Source: Pilatotrama ljubarskyi (lineage: Eukaryota > Basidiomycota > Agaricomycetes > Polyporales > Polyporaceae). From it: 64,000 nucleotides of DNA. The stretch's first letter is position 1. Every line of letters starts with the position of its first letter. A model generated the notes under the pieces. That model was not told the origin of the DNA. It made no database searches and saw only the letters and a program-made list of their open reading frames with translations. The stretch covers positions 124,001 to 188,000 of the forward strand of contig MU277711.1 of the NCBI GenBank assembly GCA_022385805.1, in the 5' to 3' direction. This document shows positions 23,807 through 36,571 of the stretch, one piece after another. A program made the position numbers and the translations under genes.

Positions 23807-26800
23807 ATGACGGAGGGTAAGAAGATGAAACTCGCAGTGTTGACTTCGGGTGGAGACAGCGCCGGGATGAATGCGGTGGTCCGCGCCGTAGTGAAGACTG
23901 CTATCATCAAGTATGCTGTTCACTTCGCGTTGTCTTGTCAGGCGGCAGACTGGTGATTGCTACAGGGGTTGCGAGACATGGATCGTCCGCGAAGGATATG
24001 AAGGTCTCGTTCGCGGCAACACGGAGGGCCATCGCCACGCCCATAGTACAGAGAAGGGTAACATGAGTCCGCGTCTCAAGGGGGCGGAAGCGCAAGACGA
24101 CTTTGTTCACAACCTGCGCTACGGCGATGGAGAGCTATTGAAGGATGGCACCGGTGATCATCCAGGCGGCAGGACCCTCAGGGGGCGCTACATCGTCCGC
24201 GTAGGCTGGGATGACGTTCGCGGATGGTTCGCCGAGGTAAGGCTCGTACCCTCTCGCGTCAGGGCTGCATTGACTGAAGATAAGCCGTAGGGTGGTACTC
24301 TCATTGGCACAGCCCGTTCCACTGCCTTTCGTACTACAGAAGGCCGCCTTGCAGCCGTGAACAACATGATTAAGGAGGGCATTGACGCACTTGTTGTATG
24401 CGGGGGTGATGGCTCCTTGACAGGCGCGGATGTCTTCCGCTCCGAATGGCCTCAGCTCGTTTCAGAGTTACGCACTCAGGGCAAGATCACCGAGGAGCAG
24501 GCGGCCAGGTACGCACACCTCAGGATCGTCGGCCTTGTCGGGTCAATCGACAACGACATGTCCATGACCGACCTCACCATCGGCGCACCGACAGCACTGC
24601 ACCGTATATGCGAATCCATAGATAATATCAACTCTACTGCGTTCTCGCACTCGCGTGCATTCGTCTTGGAGGTCATGGGGCGTCACTGCGGCTGGCTCGC
24701 GCTAATGGCCGGCGTCAGGTAACAGCATCTCTCGCCAGTCCCTACTTGCCAGTCTTGACCACCTCTTACACAGCTGCGGTGCAGACTTCATCTTCATCCC
24801 CGAAAGCCCTCCGGATGCGGAGCGATGGGAAGATGAGATGTGCCGAATGATACAAAGTGTGAGTTAAGAAGCAAGAACACGAATGTATACCCGCTGAATT
24901 GAACCTAATCAACCTTGCACCTAGCACCGCGACGTAGGGAAACGCAAGACGATCGTCATCGTGGCCGAAGGCGCGCAAGACTCCACATTACAGCCCATCC
25001 GCGCAGAGTACGTCAAGACGGTGCTCTCAGACCGCCTTGGCCTCGACACGAGGGTCACCACGCTCGGGCACACCCAGCGTGGCGGCAGGCCCTGCGCCAT
25101 GGATCGCATCCTGGTACGTCTATCTGGGAGTTCAATTGAGAATGTCATTACATTGACCTATCACATGATAGCCCACCCTGCAAGGTGTCGAAGCCGTTGA
25201 GGCGCTGCTCGAGGCAACCCCGGAGACGCCCTCGTACATGATCGGCGTGCGCGAGAACAAGATCACCCGCGTGCCTCTTATGGAAGCCGTGAAGATGGTG
25301 CGTTCGTATTCTATCGCCATGACTCTTCGGCGCGTTAACGGCTTCTCGACACTCATTCCTGGACAATAGACTCGCCAGGTAGCAGAAGCGATATCTCAGA
25401 AGGACTTCAAACGAGCGATGTCGCTCCGCGATCCGGAGTTCTGTGAGAGCTTGGAAGGCTTCTATGCGACGTCGGTGCTGGAACGAGAGCCCAAATTGCC
25501 TTACCATCTTGTAAGTGATTCTCAACCCGAAGAAAGCATCGGTGTTCACCGTGTAGCAGCGTATGCGCGTTGGCATCATGCAGTGAGTACATGCTAGCAG
25601 TGATAGTCTGGAGCGACCACTGATGTTTCTCTTAAGCATCGGTGCCCCCGCTGGTGGCATGAACGCTGCTACTTGCGCCGCAGTGCGTTACTGCCTCCGG
25701 CAAGGACACAAACCGTTCGCGATACACAACGGTTTCGTTGGCCTCCTCGACGACAACGTCCACCAGCTCTCCTGGCTCGGGGTCGACAATTGGATGACCC
25801 GAGGCGGATCCGAACTCGGCACAAACCGCAAGCTGCCCGACATCGACCTTGGCGCAGTCGCTGCCAAGTTCCAGCAGCATAACTTCCATGCCCTCATCAT
25901 GATCGGCGGCTTCGAGGCGTTCAGCTCGCTGCGTATTTTGGAGGAGGGCAGGAAGCACTACCCCGCGTTCAACATTCCGATCGCGCACCTGCCCGCGACC
26001 ATCTCGAACAACGTGCCGCTGACAGAGTTTAGTCTCGGGAGCGACACGAGTCTGAACGCGCTCGTGGACGCGTGCGATGCGATCAAGCAGAGCGCGTCGG
26101 CGAGTCGGAACCGCGTCTTCGTCGTTGAGACGCAGGGTGGCAAGTGCGGGTACATCGCGACCATGGGCGCGCTCGCGGTACGTAGGCTGGCGTTCCTACT
26201 GGTGGCCTTGACTCACATGGTGCGTCACAGACGGGTGCATGCATTGTGTATACGCCGGAGCGTGGGATCGACTTGGACATGCTACGGAATGACGTCAAGT
26301 TCCTGAAGCGCAGGTACGGCTTGGACGCAAAGGGCAAGAGCGAGGGCCGGTTGGTCCTTAGGTATGTCTCGTCTGTTCAGGTCCGGTTCACCCACTCGCC
26401 ATTAACGTGGTCCTTTTGTAGGAACGAGGTCGCATCTGAGGTATATACGACGGAGGTGATCACAAAGATGTTCAAGGAAGAGGGCGGCTCGCTCTTCGAC
26501 TCCCGCTCTGCGTCACTCGGCCACACCCTGCAGGGCGGCATCCCGTCGCCGCTCGACCGTGCGCGCGCGGTGCGCCTGTCGCTGAAGTGCATGGCGTTCC
26601 TCGAGCGACACCACCAGGAGTTGCTGAAGCAGCAGGCGCGCTCGAAGCAGGCGCCGCCGGAGTCTGCGGCGACCATCACGATCCAGGGCACGTCCGTGCA
26701 GTGGGTGCCGGTGCAGGACATGGTCGAGCATGCCGACATGAAGAACCGCCGGGGCAAGCATTCGTGGTGGGAGGGTCATAGGGAGCTCGTCGAAGCGCTC

Positions 26801-26857
26801 GTTGCGAGGCCGCAGATTTTGGCGAAGACGACGGAAAAGAAGGAAGCGAACAACTGA
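23807..26857 (+). CDS. PFK: ATP-dependent 6-phosphofructokinase
   Basis: Commits fructose-6-phosphate to glycolysis in the cytosol using ATP. Eleven exons join to 825 residues: 23807-23910, 23966-24236, 24291-24718, 24774-24858, 24925-25113, 25172-25297, 25370-25510, 25557-25582, 25637-26177, 26231-26361, 26422-26857. The eukaryotic tandem architecture is clear. The N-half carries [27 protein letters not shown] (catalytic Asp), MGRHCGW and [11 protein letters not shown]. The regulatory C-half begins at IGAPAGGMN and has [19 protein letters not shown] and [12 protein letters not shown]. Length fits a fungal PFK subunit lacking the long yeast N-terminal extension. The 26-nt exon at 25557-25582 joins the halves; its acceptor could lie three bases further on. 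No disruptions seen. Confidence 0.97.
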
Positions 26858-27443
26858 AGAGCAGGCGCATCGAGTTTGTTGACTTGGAACTATGAAGGCT
26901 TGAGTTAGAGTGTACTGTAGCATCATAAGAACGGAAGACACGTTAGAATGCACAGTGTAGAACCTCATTAACTATCGCACGATGTTTGCTTCTTGATTTG
27001 AGGATAGTACTTGAGACTTTGGAATCTACACTGGATTAACGGACGATACTCTATACGACCTCGAGGCCAGATGTGACGGGCGGAAAGCGTACCGGCCTTG
27101 TCATGGCATCGAGTGCTACAAATCAAGTGTAGTCTTGATATATCCAAAGCTCATGCACACAGTCCCCTTGCCGGCGTGCAATGCACGAAGGCTGCGGGGA
27201 CGTCGGATGAAGGGCGAATTCCAATGTCGAACGACGAGAGTTGCCCGAAAAGGATTCGGGAAATGCCGGCGGAGAATGAAAGGAGTGATTGGAAGCGGAT
27301 GATGTGTTGGTGTTGGGCGCCTAATCCACAGAGCTCCTGGTCTCTGCCACAACGCGCGCTGTTCGGCGAGTGAGATCGCGACTTCGCCACGCCCCTCCGC
27401 CGCTTTTCCGCTCAACGTCCCGCCCTCCCTCCTCGCCGAGCCC
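26858..27443. other. Intergenic region PFK-Bqt4-like
   Basis: 586 bases with the PFK terminator region and the next promoter; the last 80 bases are C-rich. No RNA gene or repeat recognised. Confidence 0.45.
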
Positions 27444-28899
27444 ATGCCCGCCAACGGCAAGCACTTCGCGGTCCCAAAGCCGGGCATCCCGCGCCCCCCG
27501 CTTCCCCACGATCATGCCAACCCCCATATCAGACACAGTCCGTCGTTCTACGTCTCCATTCGCCGTCGAACCAACTCATCTCTCGCATAGTGGACGCGTC
27601 CAAACCGCCTGCGGTCAAGTTCCAGGAGATTGTGAGGGATGGCCAGTCGACTATCGTACGTGATGCATGATCTTTCTTCAGGGGGCGCGCGGCTGACGAC
27701 GATGCAGGTCGGGAGGATCAAGATTCCTACCGTACGTCCGATGTTCTCAAAACTCACGCGCATGTCGGCTAATGTGAACCCCAGCCCAATGGACATGCTT
27801 TCATCCTCCGCAGGCTCGACACGGGCGCGATCAGCCTCACCACCATGTTCCGTGCTGCGTTCCCTACCGCGAGCGACGAGGCCGAGAAGGGCGAGACCAA
27901 CTGGGTCAAAATGTCCTTCGACACCTCGGGTGCGAACAAGTCTGGCAAGGCGCGCTTTGCAGGGACATGGGTGACCCCAGAGGTGGCGCTCTATCTCGCC
28001 GACAACTACTCTCTCGGAGCCATCATTCCTGCGCTCGCCGCTGCCGTCCCGGACCCCAACACGACCTTCCGCCGGGCGCGCAATGCTCAGCAGCCTACTC
28101 CAAACGCATCTCCCGTGGCGGAGCCTGGTCCCGCACCTGCCAAGCGTCGCCGTGAGGCATCTCCCGCATCTCCTGCGACCGCCACCAATAGCGCGCAAGC
28201 AGCTCCTGCTGTGAACGAGCCAGCGGCCGTTCCGCCGTCTCCGCCACCCTCACGTGTTGCGTCGTCCCCAGCTCCTCGCCGCTCTGCACGCCTGAAGAGC
28301 CCTGGAGCACCTGCTGCCTCCACACAACCACTCGTCGCGCCCAAGACGCCTCGGACGCGGAAGGCCGCTCGTGAGGCAATGCCGACCCCGGCAGGCTCCG
28401 ACGAGACGGCTGTGGATGAGGATGCGGCCGAGACGGCGAAAATCGCTGAGCCCGACATGCAAGAAGACATCAGGGAGCAGAGAGAGTTGATTGCGAAGCT
28501 CAAAGCGGATCGTGAGGCGGCCAAGACCAAACAGCAGCATGACCAAGATCAGGACGAGTCTGCACCTAGCCCTAGCCAGCACGAGGCAGAGAAGGCGTTG
28601 ACGGAGGAGGACTTGACTGGTGTTAAGCGGCCTCGGGAGGAAGAACCCCAGGAGCTTCGCTTCAATTTCAAGGAGCCTGGCGAGTCAGAAGCCGGTGAAC
28701 GTGCGATAGCCACCAACAGCAGAGTGCGGTTGCTGTCGCAGCTTCCGCCAGAGCGCAAGTCGCTCGCATGGGGCGCGCTCGCGTTCGCCGCGGGATTGGG
28801 TGCCGTGTACGTTCATCGTTCTTTAATGTCTCATTGTGTCAGCTGACTAACTGCGCGTCCAGCTCACTTCTTCCTAACTTGCAAGGATTGCTCTTCTGA
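27444..28899 (+). CDS. Bqt4-like APSES/KilA-N inner nuclear membrane protein
   Basis: Resembles fission yeast Bqt4, which tethers telomeres and chromatin to the inner nuclear membrane. Exons 27444-27537, 27591-27655, 27708-27731, 27785-28806 and 28863-28899 give 413 residues. The N-terminal APSES/KilA-N-type fold reads VKFQEIVRDGQSTIVGRIKI, then AFILRRLDTGAISLTTMFRA and GTWVTPEVALYLADNYSLG. A 190-residue Ser/Pro/Ala- and Glu/Lys-rich disordered region follows, with a predicted helix (EDIREQRELIAKLKADREA). A single hydrophobic helix ends the protein (SLAWGALAFAAGLGAV plus SLLP). That tail needs the last intron (28807-28862) removed; unspliced, the frame would stop at 28846 with a different tail. 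The first exon and its donor (GTCCGT) are the weakest part of the model. Confidence 0.85.
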
Positions 28900-31280
28900 T
28901 TTGATTGCTGCGCGTGCCCTCCTATAACGCGTTGTACGTGTACATTGTCGAACGGACGGGCGCCCGATGGTCTGGCCTCTTCTCTGTTTCTGTCTCTCTC
29001 AGATGATTGCCCGTGTGCCATATACTCCCATACGATAGCTTAGGTACGTACGACTCCCGGATGACTGGCTGACTGCGTGTCCACATGACATACCGCTGTA
29101 TCATCCTCTGTTCCTCCTCTACTTCTTCGGCCCCCTCCCGCTCCGCTGTCCCTCATGCTGCCGCGATACACCATACAACCTTGTCTATACTATCGTCACC
29201 CTCGGCTCCGCTCGTCGTTCTCTTGCTTTCTCCATATATCGCTATTTCTACTCCCCTCCCCTGCCCGCGCGCGTTTTTTTTGACTTGTCGTGTGTTTTAC
29301 GTATGTAGTTCTTGCGTCACGAAGTGTTTATATTGACCCCGTCCAAATATGCATCACTGGATCGCCGGACAGCGTCTGACTTGGGCCCGTACTCACTCCT
29401 TCAGGCTGATGACGGGCGTAACCAGCAAGCACTCCGGAATTCACAGCGGCGGATGTTACGGTCTCGTCTCGGTCCAAGGATGTCTGCATTCACAGTCGCG
29501 TCCGGGAGCGCTTCCTTAGCGACTGGTGTGTACTGGATGGGCGACGCTGGCGGCGGGACCGCGGATTGTGGTGAGTTCCTTGGGAACGCTTCTCATGATT
29601 TGAAGTGCTGATCTCAACGGCATACCTTCTGTAGGTGGGCGCGGCAGTATCTCGCCGCTCTGGCTTCGCTGAATTCGCGAGGCGGCCGAGACTGCGTGTG
29701 TACGTGCGGCCCCATGCCTGAAGTCCAAGGCGCGGATAGACTGGATTGGAGTTTGGTCAGCGGTGCAGTGACGACGATATTCTGGGCTCGCGATTGTCGC
29801 ATGGACGGACCCGGGCGTCCCGCTTCGCGTGAAAGCAAACGTCCGATCTAGGACACGGGCGAAGAAGTGACAGCAGCACAGACGGCCAACTCCCCTAAAT
29901 CAGCGGGAGCACGCACTCGTTCGGTCCCGAGGGGTGCCTGGGTGATGGAACGGATACGGCGAGCGAGAGTGAGTTCCTTCAGGGATCACTCTCAAGCAAG
30001 CATGGAGCTATGCTGATTGAGAGATGTGCTTCTGCACTTCCAGAGACTGGCCGTCGCGATAATGCATTCGGCCTCCGTGCCCCGCGAGTCGCCACTCATG
30101 AACCCCGTAACCACATGACGCGCTGTCGTATGTGGTGCTCGTCTTCGCCGCACGATGAGCGTGTGGAGGGTGCCGACGTCTCGGTACCGAGAGGCTTCCG
30201 TCCCGCAGCTATGGGTACTTTGCGTGGGTGTCTCTCATGCCGTGCACGCAATTACCTGATTTGCATATATTGTGTGTTCCAGCTCGCCTCGCATGTTCGC
30301 CACGCTCCGCCCTGAAAAGTCCGCTGTTGCGAATTGCGTTGTTGGATAATGAACGAAGTGCTCCAAGCTGTGCCAAGACCAGGTTTATGTACTATCGCGG
30401 CGGCCCGTCGCCCCGCTAACGGTGCGTCAGTGCCAATGGGCCCAGTGAAGATGGTCCAAGTTTAGAGGCTTGTCGCACCCAGCTTATATTTGCTGAGAAG
30501 GTGCGGAACGCAGCTCTCCGCGCAGCACCTCGTGTACCGAACGCTATCACAGCCGCGAGCCGCGCCGGAATGCAGGAATCGCTCTTCAATACAGAGCAGC
30601 GCCGGAAGAGGCCAAAGGGCTTGTTGCTACGGTCTTTGGCTCCTTCGAGCCTTCGTCCAACTTCGAGCCCAATATGTAATAGCATGGGTCGTCGCACTGC
30701 TACCGAGCCGATCCCTTCTGGGGACGATCGCTTAGGGGCATCCGTGCGCCTTGTTCGTTACAACGCTCGTTATCCCGTCCTAGCGTGTGGTTCAGTGTGC
30801 TGATATGGCAGTCGGTACAGTGCGCGTCCTCCCATGCACCTGCACGGGGTTGCGCACTGAATGCGCTGCGATTCGCTAGAGGAAGATCCAGCGCCCGCCG
30901 GCGACCTCCCACGCGACTAGGCGTGCAGGGGTCGCACACACACAATGGCGGAGTTCTATTTGCTGCGTGGTTCGCGCTTCCCATAGGTCGAAGGTCTGGA
31001 GACTTTGCCTGTGTGTGTACGGCTGAGCCGGGACGAAGACTGGTACGCACGGCCCAAAGTCGGTTATATCATACAAATGCAGGGGAGGGGCCCCGGTGGG
31101 TTCTTCCTGGTTACCGCTCGGCCTCCGCTCCTCGGATCCTGCTCCCCCTTCCTTCCCTGTTTGCCTTACCGTCGCGCGTTTCGGCTGATCCGTCATTCTC
31201 CAGTCTTGCTGCGGTGCGATCGCTTGCCTGGACGCGTTTTACGTTCGTTCGTCCTCGTACAGCATTGCGACCGCGCGTAA
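28900..31280. other. 2.4-kb intergenic region
   Basis: No exon chain with recognisable protein content on either strand. Two pyrimidine-rich blocks occur: about 29100-29270, and 31110-31270 just upstream of the DUF6534 gene, where it probably marks that promoter. No transposon ends, tRNA or satellite detected by eye. Confidence 0.45.
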
Positions 31281-33366
31281 ATGGGGCATCACTATGATGA
31301 CAATCTCGGTAAGTAGGGCGTAGTTCTCCCGAGTTCAACACCGCGATGTACTGAAAGCTGGTTTTTGTGCTATACAGGCGCGCTTCTCATAGGGCAGATG
31401 ATCTCGACCTTGTCAGTGAGGAATGACCAGACAAGCTTTAAGCATTGCTCCTGACGATCCGATGTATAACTGTTCAATCCATTGATGCCGCGTAGTCTCT
31501 ATGGGATCAGTACACTGCAGGTACGAGACCTAGGTTTTTCCGGCCATCATCATAGTGGCGCTGAGGTTGAGGTTGTGTAGACATATGTATACTTGATCCG
31601 ATTTCCTCGAGATAGCCCCGAGCTCAAAATATGGGTGAGCCTTCTCAGTATCTAAGGATCGGTCGTGGATAGAGGCTCAAGATGCCGCACCGACCGTGAT
31701 GCATAGGTGTTGCTTGTTTGGTGAGCGGATGTCCCGCTGTTTTGGCCCTTCTGGTGTTTCTGACTAGGGATAGGCTCCTCGACTCGGCCAACGTCATTCT
31801 CGGTGCGTAGTACATAGCACTGCGGCGCATCGTGCGACTCACTTCTCCCGAGCAGTATGCCATGGCTTATACTATTGGGCAGTTAGTATGCGATGTTATA
31901 TTGTGCGGTGGCGATGTTTACTTTATTGTGATCGTGCAGTGGGGGATGGTCGGAAGCATGCCCGGGCAAAACACGAGCTCTGATCACGAATCATTCGCAA
32001 GACGGTGCGTCTCGCTGCATAGTGTTACGCGAGGGTGATCACCAACATACTTTTTGCAGCTCGTTCTTTGTGAGTCCTATGTTCATTATGCCACCCATCT
32101 CGGTACTCAGGGTGTGAGTCAGGTCTCTGCTGTGATGAATGTATGGAATTGGTATTCTCTTGCACGGAGTGCTCGCTGAACGCTTTCATAGCTAGTTGTA
32201 GCGGCTGTAGTTCAGAGGTATGCCAAAATGGCAGCCCTGGTGGCCATGTTGACTCATCCAGGATCAGCTTCTTCATCAAGCGAATACACAAACGTCAGTC
32301 ATGCAATAGTCTCCCCGCGTGTCGTACTGATTCCACAGCAGTGTGCCAGACTAAGCTTACGAGATACACGCTTCCATCGCTTCTGGTACGAGATGTCACC
32401 GCACTGTGCGCCCATGATGCTGACTGACTACAGACCCTTCTGGTGCTCGCCCACCTAGCTTTGGGTGCTGGTACGTGTTGCGATGGCCCTGGTCTCAGAA
32501 CGGCCTGTTAACACGACTAGTGATATAGAAGCGACGGTGAAAGTGGTAGCGACCTTTGAAAGGTAAAGTGCAAGACCTCTATCGCGTTCCGCTTTTCGAC
32601 CTAACCATCCAATGCGGCAGCTCGTCTTTGGACTCGCTGTCGTGGCTCGCTGTAAGCGGACATGCTATATGGCAGTATGCGTTGACACGCTCAAGTGTTC
32701 ACGACCAGTTCCCCGCGGCGTTCCCCTACACACTCCTGGCCGTACTTTCGGACGCGTTCATTGCTGGAACGTTGATTTACTTATCCCACGGTCGAACGCC
32801 GGAGTGGGACAGGTGCGAGGTCATGTCACCGTTCACTACGAAGACATTCCTGATCTTAGTGCTCCAGCCCGAGAGTGCAGACTCTGGCTATGCAGTGTGT
32901 TACGTTCGCCGTCAATCGTTGTGTTTTGATCACGTAAGCTCTACAGCAGCAAACGTCTCGCGTGCAACCGCTCATCTTTGGACAGCGCTGCTGCTTTCGT
33001 CCGGTTAATCACTGTATGTGTCACTCAATTGTCCCGGTAACCGTGTACTTAGGCTGCGTGTCTAGTTCACGGTGCTGCCTTGGACAGCTTGGTTCATTGC
33101 CACGGATTTTATCATGGGGAAATGTAAGCCGCTATGAACACGCAGCGCCTCATATCTTACGCAAGTCTGCAGTATACGCCAACTCTTTCATGGCATGTCT
33201 CAACGCTCGGTCGTTGTTCCCCACCCCACAGGCTTCGCGGGCCGACACGGCGATCTTTTCATCAGTGCCCGACATTTCTGTCCGATCCGGTTCGATACTC
33301 CCTCAATCGTACTCGCCCATGCCTCGTAGGCCAGCCTCGGTAGGTGCCTTCGAGCCTGTCGCGTAG
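31281..33366 (+). CDS. DUF6534-type seven-helix membrane protein
   Basis: Belongs to the large basidiomycete family of multi-pass membrane proteins with a DUF6534 domain, of unknown function. The start MGHHYDDNLG and the motif GALLIGQMIS are typical. Exons I can place: 31281-31308, 31378-31411, 31496-31520, 31581-31634, 31707-31720, 31774-31802, about 31856-31902, then several between 31942 and 33003 including VVAAVVQSFFIKRIHK and LLAVLSDAFIAGTLIYLSHG, then 33066-33123 and 33173-33366. The last join gives FIMGKLYANSFMACLNARS, the family's most conserved motif, followed by a 50-residue cytosolic tail. About six to seven hydrophobic helices are encoded. The middle exon borders are not all resolved, so the full protein is not given. 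Many exons are very short (one is 14 nt). Confidence 0.85.
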
Positions 33367-33911
33367 TAATCCCATTGATGGAAAGCATGGCAGAGAGCTC
33401 TCAGCCTACCGGACCTCGTCTTCTGCAAGACAAAGGTGAAAGGCAATGGCATTGCCGGCCCCTCATCTTCTACCGCGGAGCGTGATTTGTGCCCGTGTCT
33501 GCTAGATACAAGATAGCACTGAAGAGCTGCCTTCACATGTGCACACTATCATGATCGCTTTTGCAATGGACTCGGAGCCGCTACGCTGATGACCGCACGG
33601 TGTGAACTCTCAGAGCTGCCAAAGGATCGTGCCTTCCGATCTGTAGCGTCGCATGCTGCAGACATTCGCGAGGTCGCTCACATTGGGAACATTGACTTTC
33701 ATTGAGATGGCGGCCTAGGAGTTACAAGCCTTGTCGACATTTTTGGAGGACATACGTTCAGGTCAGCGGTCCGCGAAATCGAAGCCGCAGGGTGTGGCAT
33801 CCCGACAGCCGAGTATGTACATATGCAACTGTCGCGCAGGTGCCTCCGCACAAGGTGGTCGCTTCTGGTTAGCAAGCAACGCAGGTGACCGTAGGAAGGC
33901 GGACTCGCATA
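33367..33911. other. Intergenic region between convergent genes
   Basis: 545 bases holding the 3' regions of the DUF6534 gene and the kinase-fold gene. No additional coding or RNA feature was recognised. Confidence 0.45.
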
Positions 33912-35494
33912 CTACGTAACGAACACAGAGCTGTCGGAGGCCATTACCTTTTCCGTATCTTGGTCGTTCACGGCCAGTGTCAGCGGACTCCGCGGAGGCG
34001 TCATGGCGAGGTACATCGCATTGGACCCGCGCGTGAGGAGATTAATCCGTGCGACCCTCCCCGGCAGCGTGGTGGGGTCCAGGAGAGCATTCAACCCAGC
34101 GAAATCCTCATGACCTGGTAGGGTGGCCAGGCTGCATCTGCTGGTCAGCGGGGGAAATGCGAAGCTCGGACGGTACTGCAGCGACTCACATATTCTCAAG
34201 GGCTGGCAGTAGAAGGAAGCCGTCCTGGAAGGCATTGTACTGAGAGAGGTCGTCGAGAGTAATTCGGGCGTCATCGAGGTCTAATGCACGAAGGAAGATT
34301 GAATCGAGTCCTTCGAGACGTGCAACCTCAGCTTTGAAGATGGATGCTAGTCTTGCTTCTTGGTTGTGATGAGAGAGGGAGAGCGAGAGCCATGTCGGAA
34401 GCCGAGCGCAGCACCACAAAGGGCGAGTAGACACGGAATCCCAACCGGTCACGACGAGCTGTGATCAACAAATTAGGTAGCCCCCAATGAAGCTCCGCAC
34501 GATTTCAGTAGGATTCTCCGGGGAGACAAAGATATCCTTCAATCCGATGTCGTGGATGTCCAGAGAGAACGGAGCTAGTGCCAGATCGTCATCGTCGAGC
34601 CCACGACATCGATTCGTCAGGTCGCAGAGAAGCCCGGCTATCCGCTCTACCGTCAGCCGGGAATCTTCAAGATCGCGCTGATATGATGGAGGAGCGTCTT
34701 GAGCGAAAAGCATCCGGCATGCATCGAGTTCCCTCTGCGCGCAAGCGAGGTAGTAGGCTCTGGCGCTGCTGAAAGGGCCGCGGTCCAGGGCGAGCCTTGA
34801 TCGTCCCTCGTCATAGAATAGCTTTGAGACGATCGGCCCTACGGCTCCCGTTTCCTCGGCCAAGCTGCCGATCTTGTCAAATCTATGCTGGAAGAGCTCG
34901 ACCATCCACCGAGCGATTTGGACAACGATCAGGTCCTGTTGATGAGGGGATAGATCAGGAAAGACAGCATCCAGGCATACACCCTGCGGCTGTCACGTCG
35001 TCAGGATTTATCCACCTTCGCGAGCAGAGACCTGACACCTTCTTATATGCAGCATAACAAGCGGGAGACTCCGCGTCGGAAGACTTTTCGAAAGCCAGGA
35101 TCTCCGGGCTCGGAATAGACGTCTGACGCGAGATGTACCTCGCAGTCGCCACCTTCATTTCGCAAGTCAGTCCGCGACAGATGATAGTAGTGGCGCACAT
35201 ACCTCAGACTCAACAATAGGCGTGCTGCCGCTGGAACATGGCATACGGAGCATTAAAGCACGGCCATCTGCAAGGGTAACATCGTATGTCTGATAAGTGC
35301 CCGCAGTCAGCCTTTTGTCCTAGTACTATCATTCCATAGACTCGCCATCATAAGCTCGTCTAGGCGGTTGTAACGATATGAGCGATGTGAGGCAAGGTCA
35401 TGACAGGCGGCTCACCCTTCGCAGTCAGTTTCGCTCCTTCAATGCCAGCACCCAGGACATCTGCGACGCGCTCTCGTATCGTCTGTGTCAACAT
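33912..35494 (-). CDS. Aminoglycoside-phosphotransferase-like (APH) kinase fold protein
   Basis: A member of the expanded fungal APH/choline-kinase-like family; substrate unknown. Six exons join in frame to 443 residues: 35375-35494, 35203-35319, 35152-35039, 34501-34983, 34190-34458, 33912-34140. The N-lobe reads YDVTLADGRALMLRMP and EVATARYISRQTSIPSPEIL. The C-lobe catalytic loop reads LDIHDIGLKDIFV and the metal-site region VVTGWDSVSTRPLW. Compared with the family pattern as I know it (HxD...N and IDW), the catalytic Asp is kept, but the loop Asn is Asp and the Asp before Trp is Gly. It may therefore be weakly active or a pseudokinase. The first exon is inferred from frame only. The gene is divergent from PCC1. 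Confidence 0.8.
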
Positions 35495-36072
35495 CGTGTT
35501 GAACCTACTCCGGAATCCTATGATAAACAGAACGATATGGTAGAGTCTCGCTGTAAGCTACAAAGGTATCGCGACTGGAGATGCAAATAGACTTACACGT
35601 GTGAATCGCGGGGTTCAGTGCCTAGCTCGGAGCCTCGGAGCGGTGATGCCCAGCGCAAGCACAGATATGAAGTCATACGCTCGTTGCGTCTACTAGGGGC
35701 TGCCAACAATGTATAAGACGGATATTCAGTCCACATCTCACGCTGTGCACGACGAGGTTCGTATGTCAGTGGTCACTGTTATATGCTGGCGATGTGTGAT
35801 TCGAGTTGCAAGCCTAGCCGAGTCCTTCCAGGCTTGCCGAACACTTTTACACGAAAGCAGCTTGTTTCTGCGCCCTCAGAACCCACTCATAACGTCGGAG
35901 CAGCGCAGTATAAAGGAGAGAGTCGCGACGTAGGAGGTGGAATAGGGTGAAATGTAAGTACGGATAGCTTTAGCAAGTTCGCCCAAATCCGTGCTTGATC
36001 GAGCACAGCTCGATCGCATAGCTCAGATCTCCTCCGCGATCGTCCTGTATACGTTGAACCCATACTACCACC
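35495..36072. promoter_or_regulatory. Divergent promoter region, APH-like / PCC1
   Basis: 578 bases between two divergent starts. A TATA-like word tataaag lies at 35909-35915, on the plus strand about 160 bases before the PCC1 ATG; its use is untested. Nothing else is recognised. Confidence 0.4.
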
Positions 36073-36475
36073 ATGTCTGCAGCGACTGAACCACAATGGC
36101 ACACAATGTAAGGTCAACCACCAGCAGAGGGTGGCAAACCACTAAGAGATCCCTCCACAAGCACCATGCGGATTCCCTTCGCATCCGAAAAGCATGCGAA
36201 TATCGCCAAACAAGTCATCGACGTTGATCGAGAGCTGCAGCCAGAAGTCGTCAAACGGACATTGTCGGTGGAAGGAAATACCCTCGCAGCGTACGCCGCA
36301 TGCCTAGATTCATTTCCTCTGATTTTTCACGAACAAAGGCTCTAGGACGTTCACGACTTTGACGGTTCGACTGGCTCGGCTCACATCAAACGCCTTCCTC
36401 GAGAACGTCGATCTCGTAGTGAGAACGATAGGGGAGTTTGGGGAGGACGCGGAGCGCACTCCCTCGTCAAGATGA
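36073..36475 (+). CDS. PCC1: KEOPS complex subunit Pcc1
   Basis: Small subunit of the KEOPS/EKC complex, which makes the t6A37 modification of ANN-decoding tRNAs and affects telomeres and transcription. Exons 36073-36107, 36162-36290 and 36346-36475 join to 97 residues, a normal length. The fold signature is visible: ITMRIPFASEKHANIAKQVI, then DVDRELQPEVVKRTLSVEGN and, in the last exon, LTVRLARLTSNAFLENVDLV. The stop TGA at 36473-36475 lies 96 bases from the convergent EBP1 stop, so the transcripts very likely overlap. The ORF is too short and too split to be obvious without splicing. Confidence 0.92.
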
Positions 36476-36571
36476 TACGAAGAGTCCGTTGTTGTTACAT
36501 GCAAGCTACACGACACGATTGTATTCTGCACATCTTCACGCTACACTGCTTCCTTCTGCATGTCTCGGGCT

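Noticed and set aside
24000..24120. Extra intron in PFK exon 2 around the [12 protein letters not shown] insert
   Set aside because: No donor-acceptor pair keeps the frame, and the open frame leads directly into the conserved [10 protein letters not shown]; kept as coding insert.
35909..35915. TATA box claimed as PCC1 promoter
   Set aside because: One 7-base match about 160 bases upstream is weak evidence by itself; mentioned only within the spacer entry.
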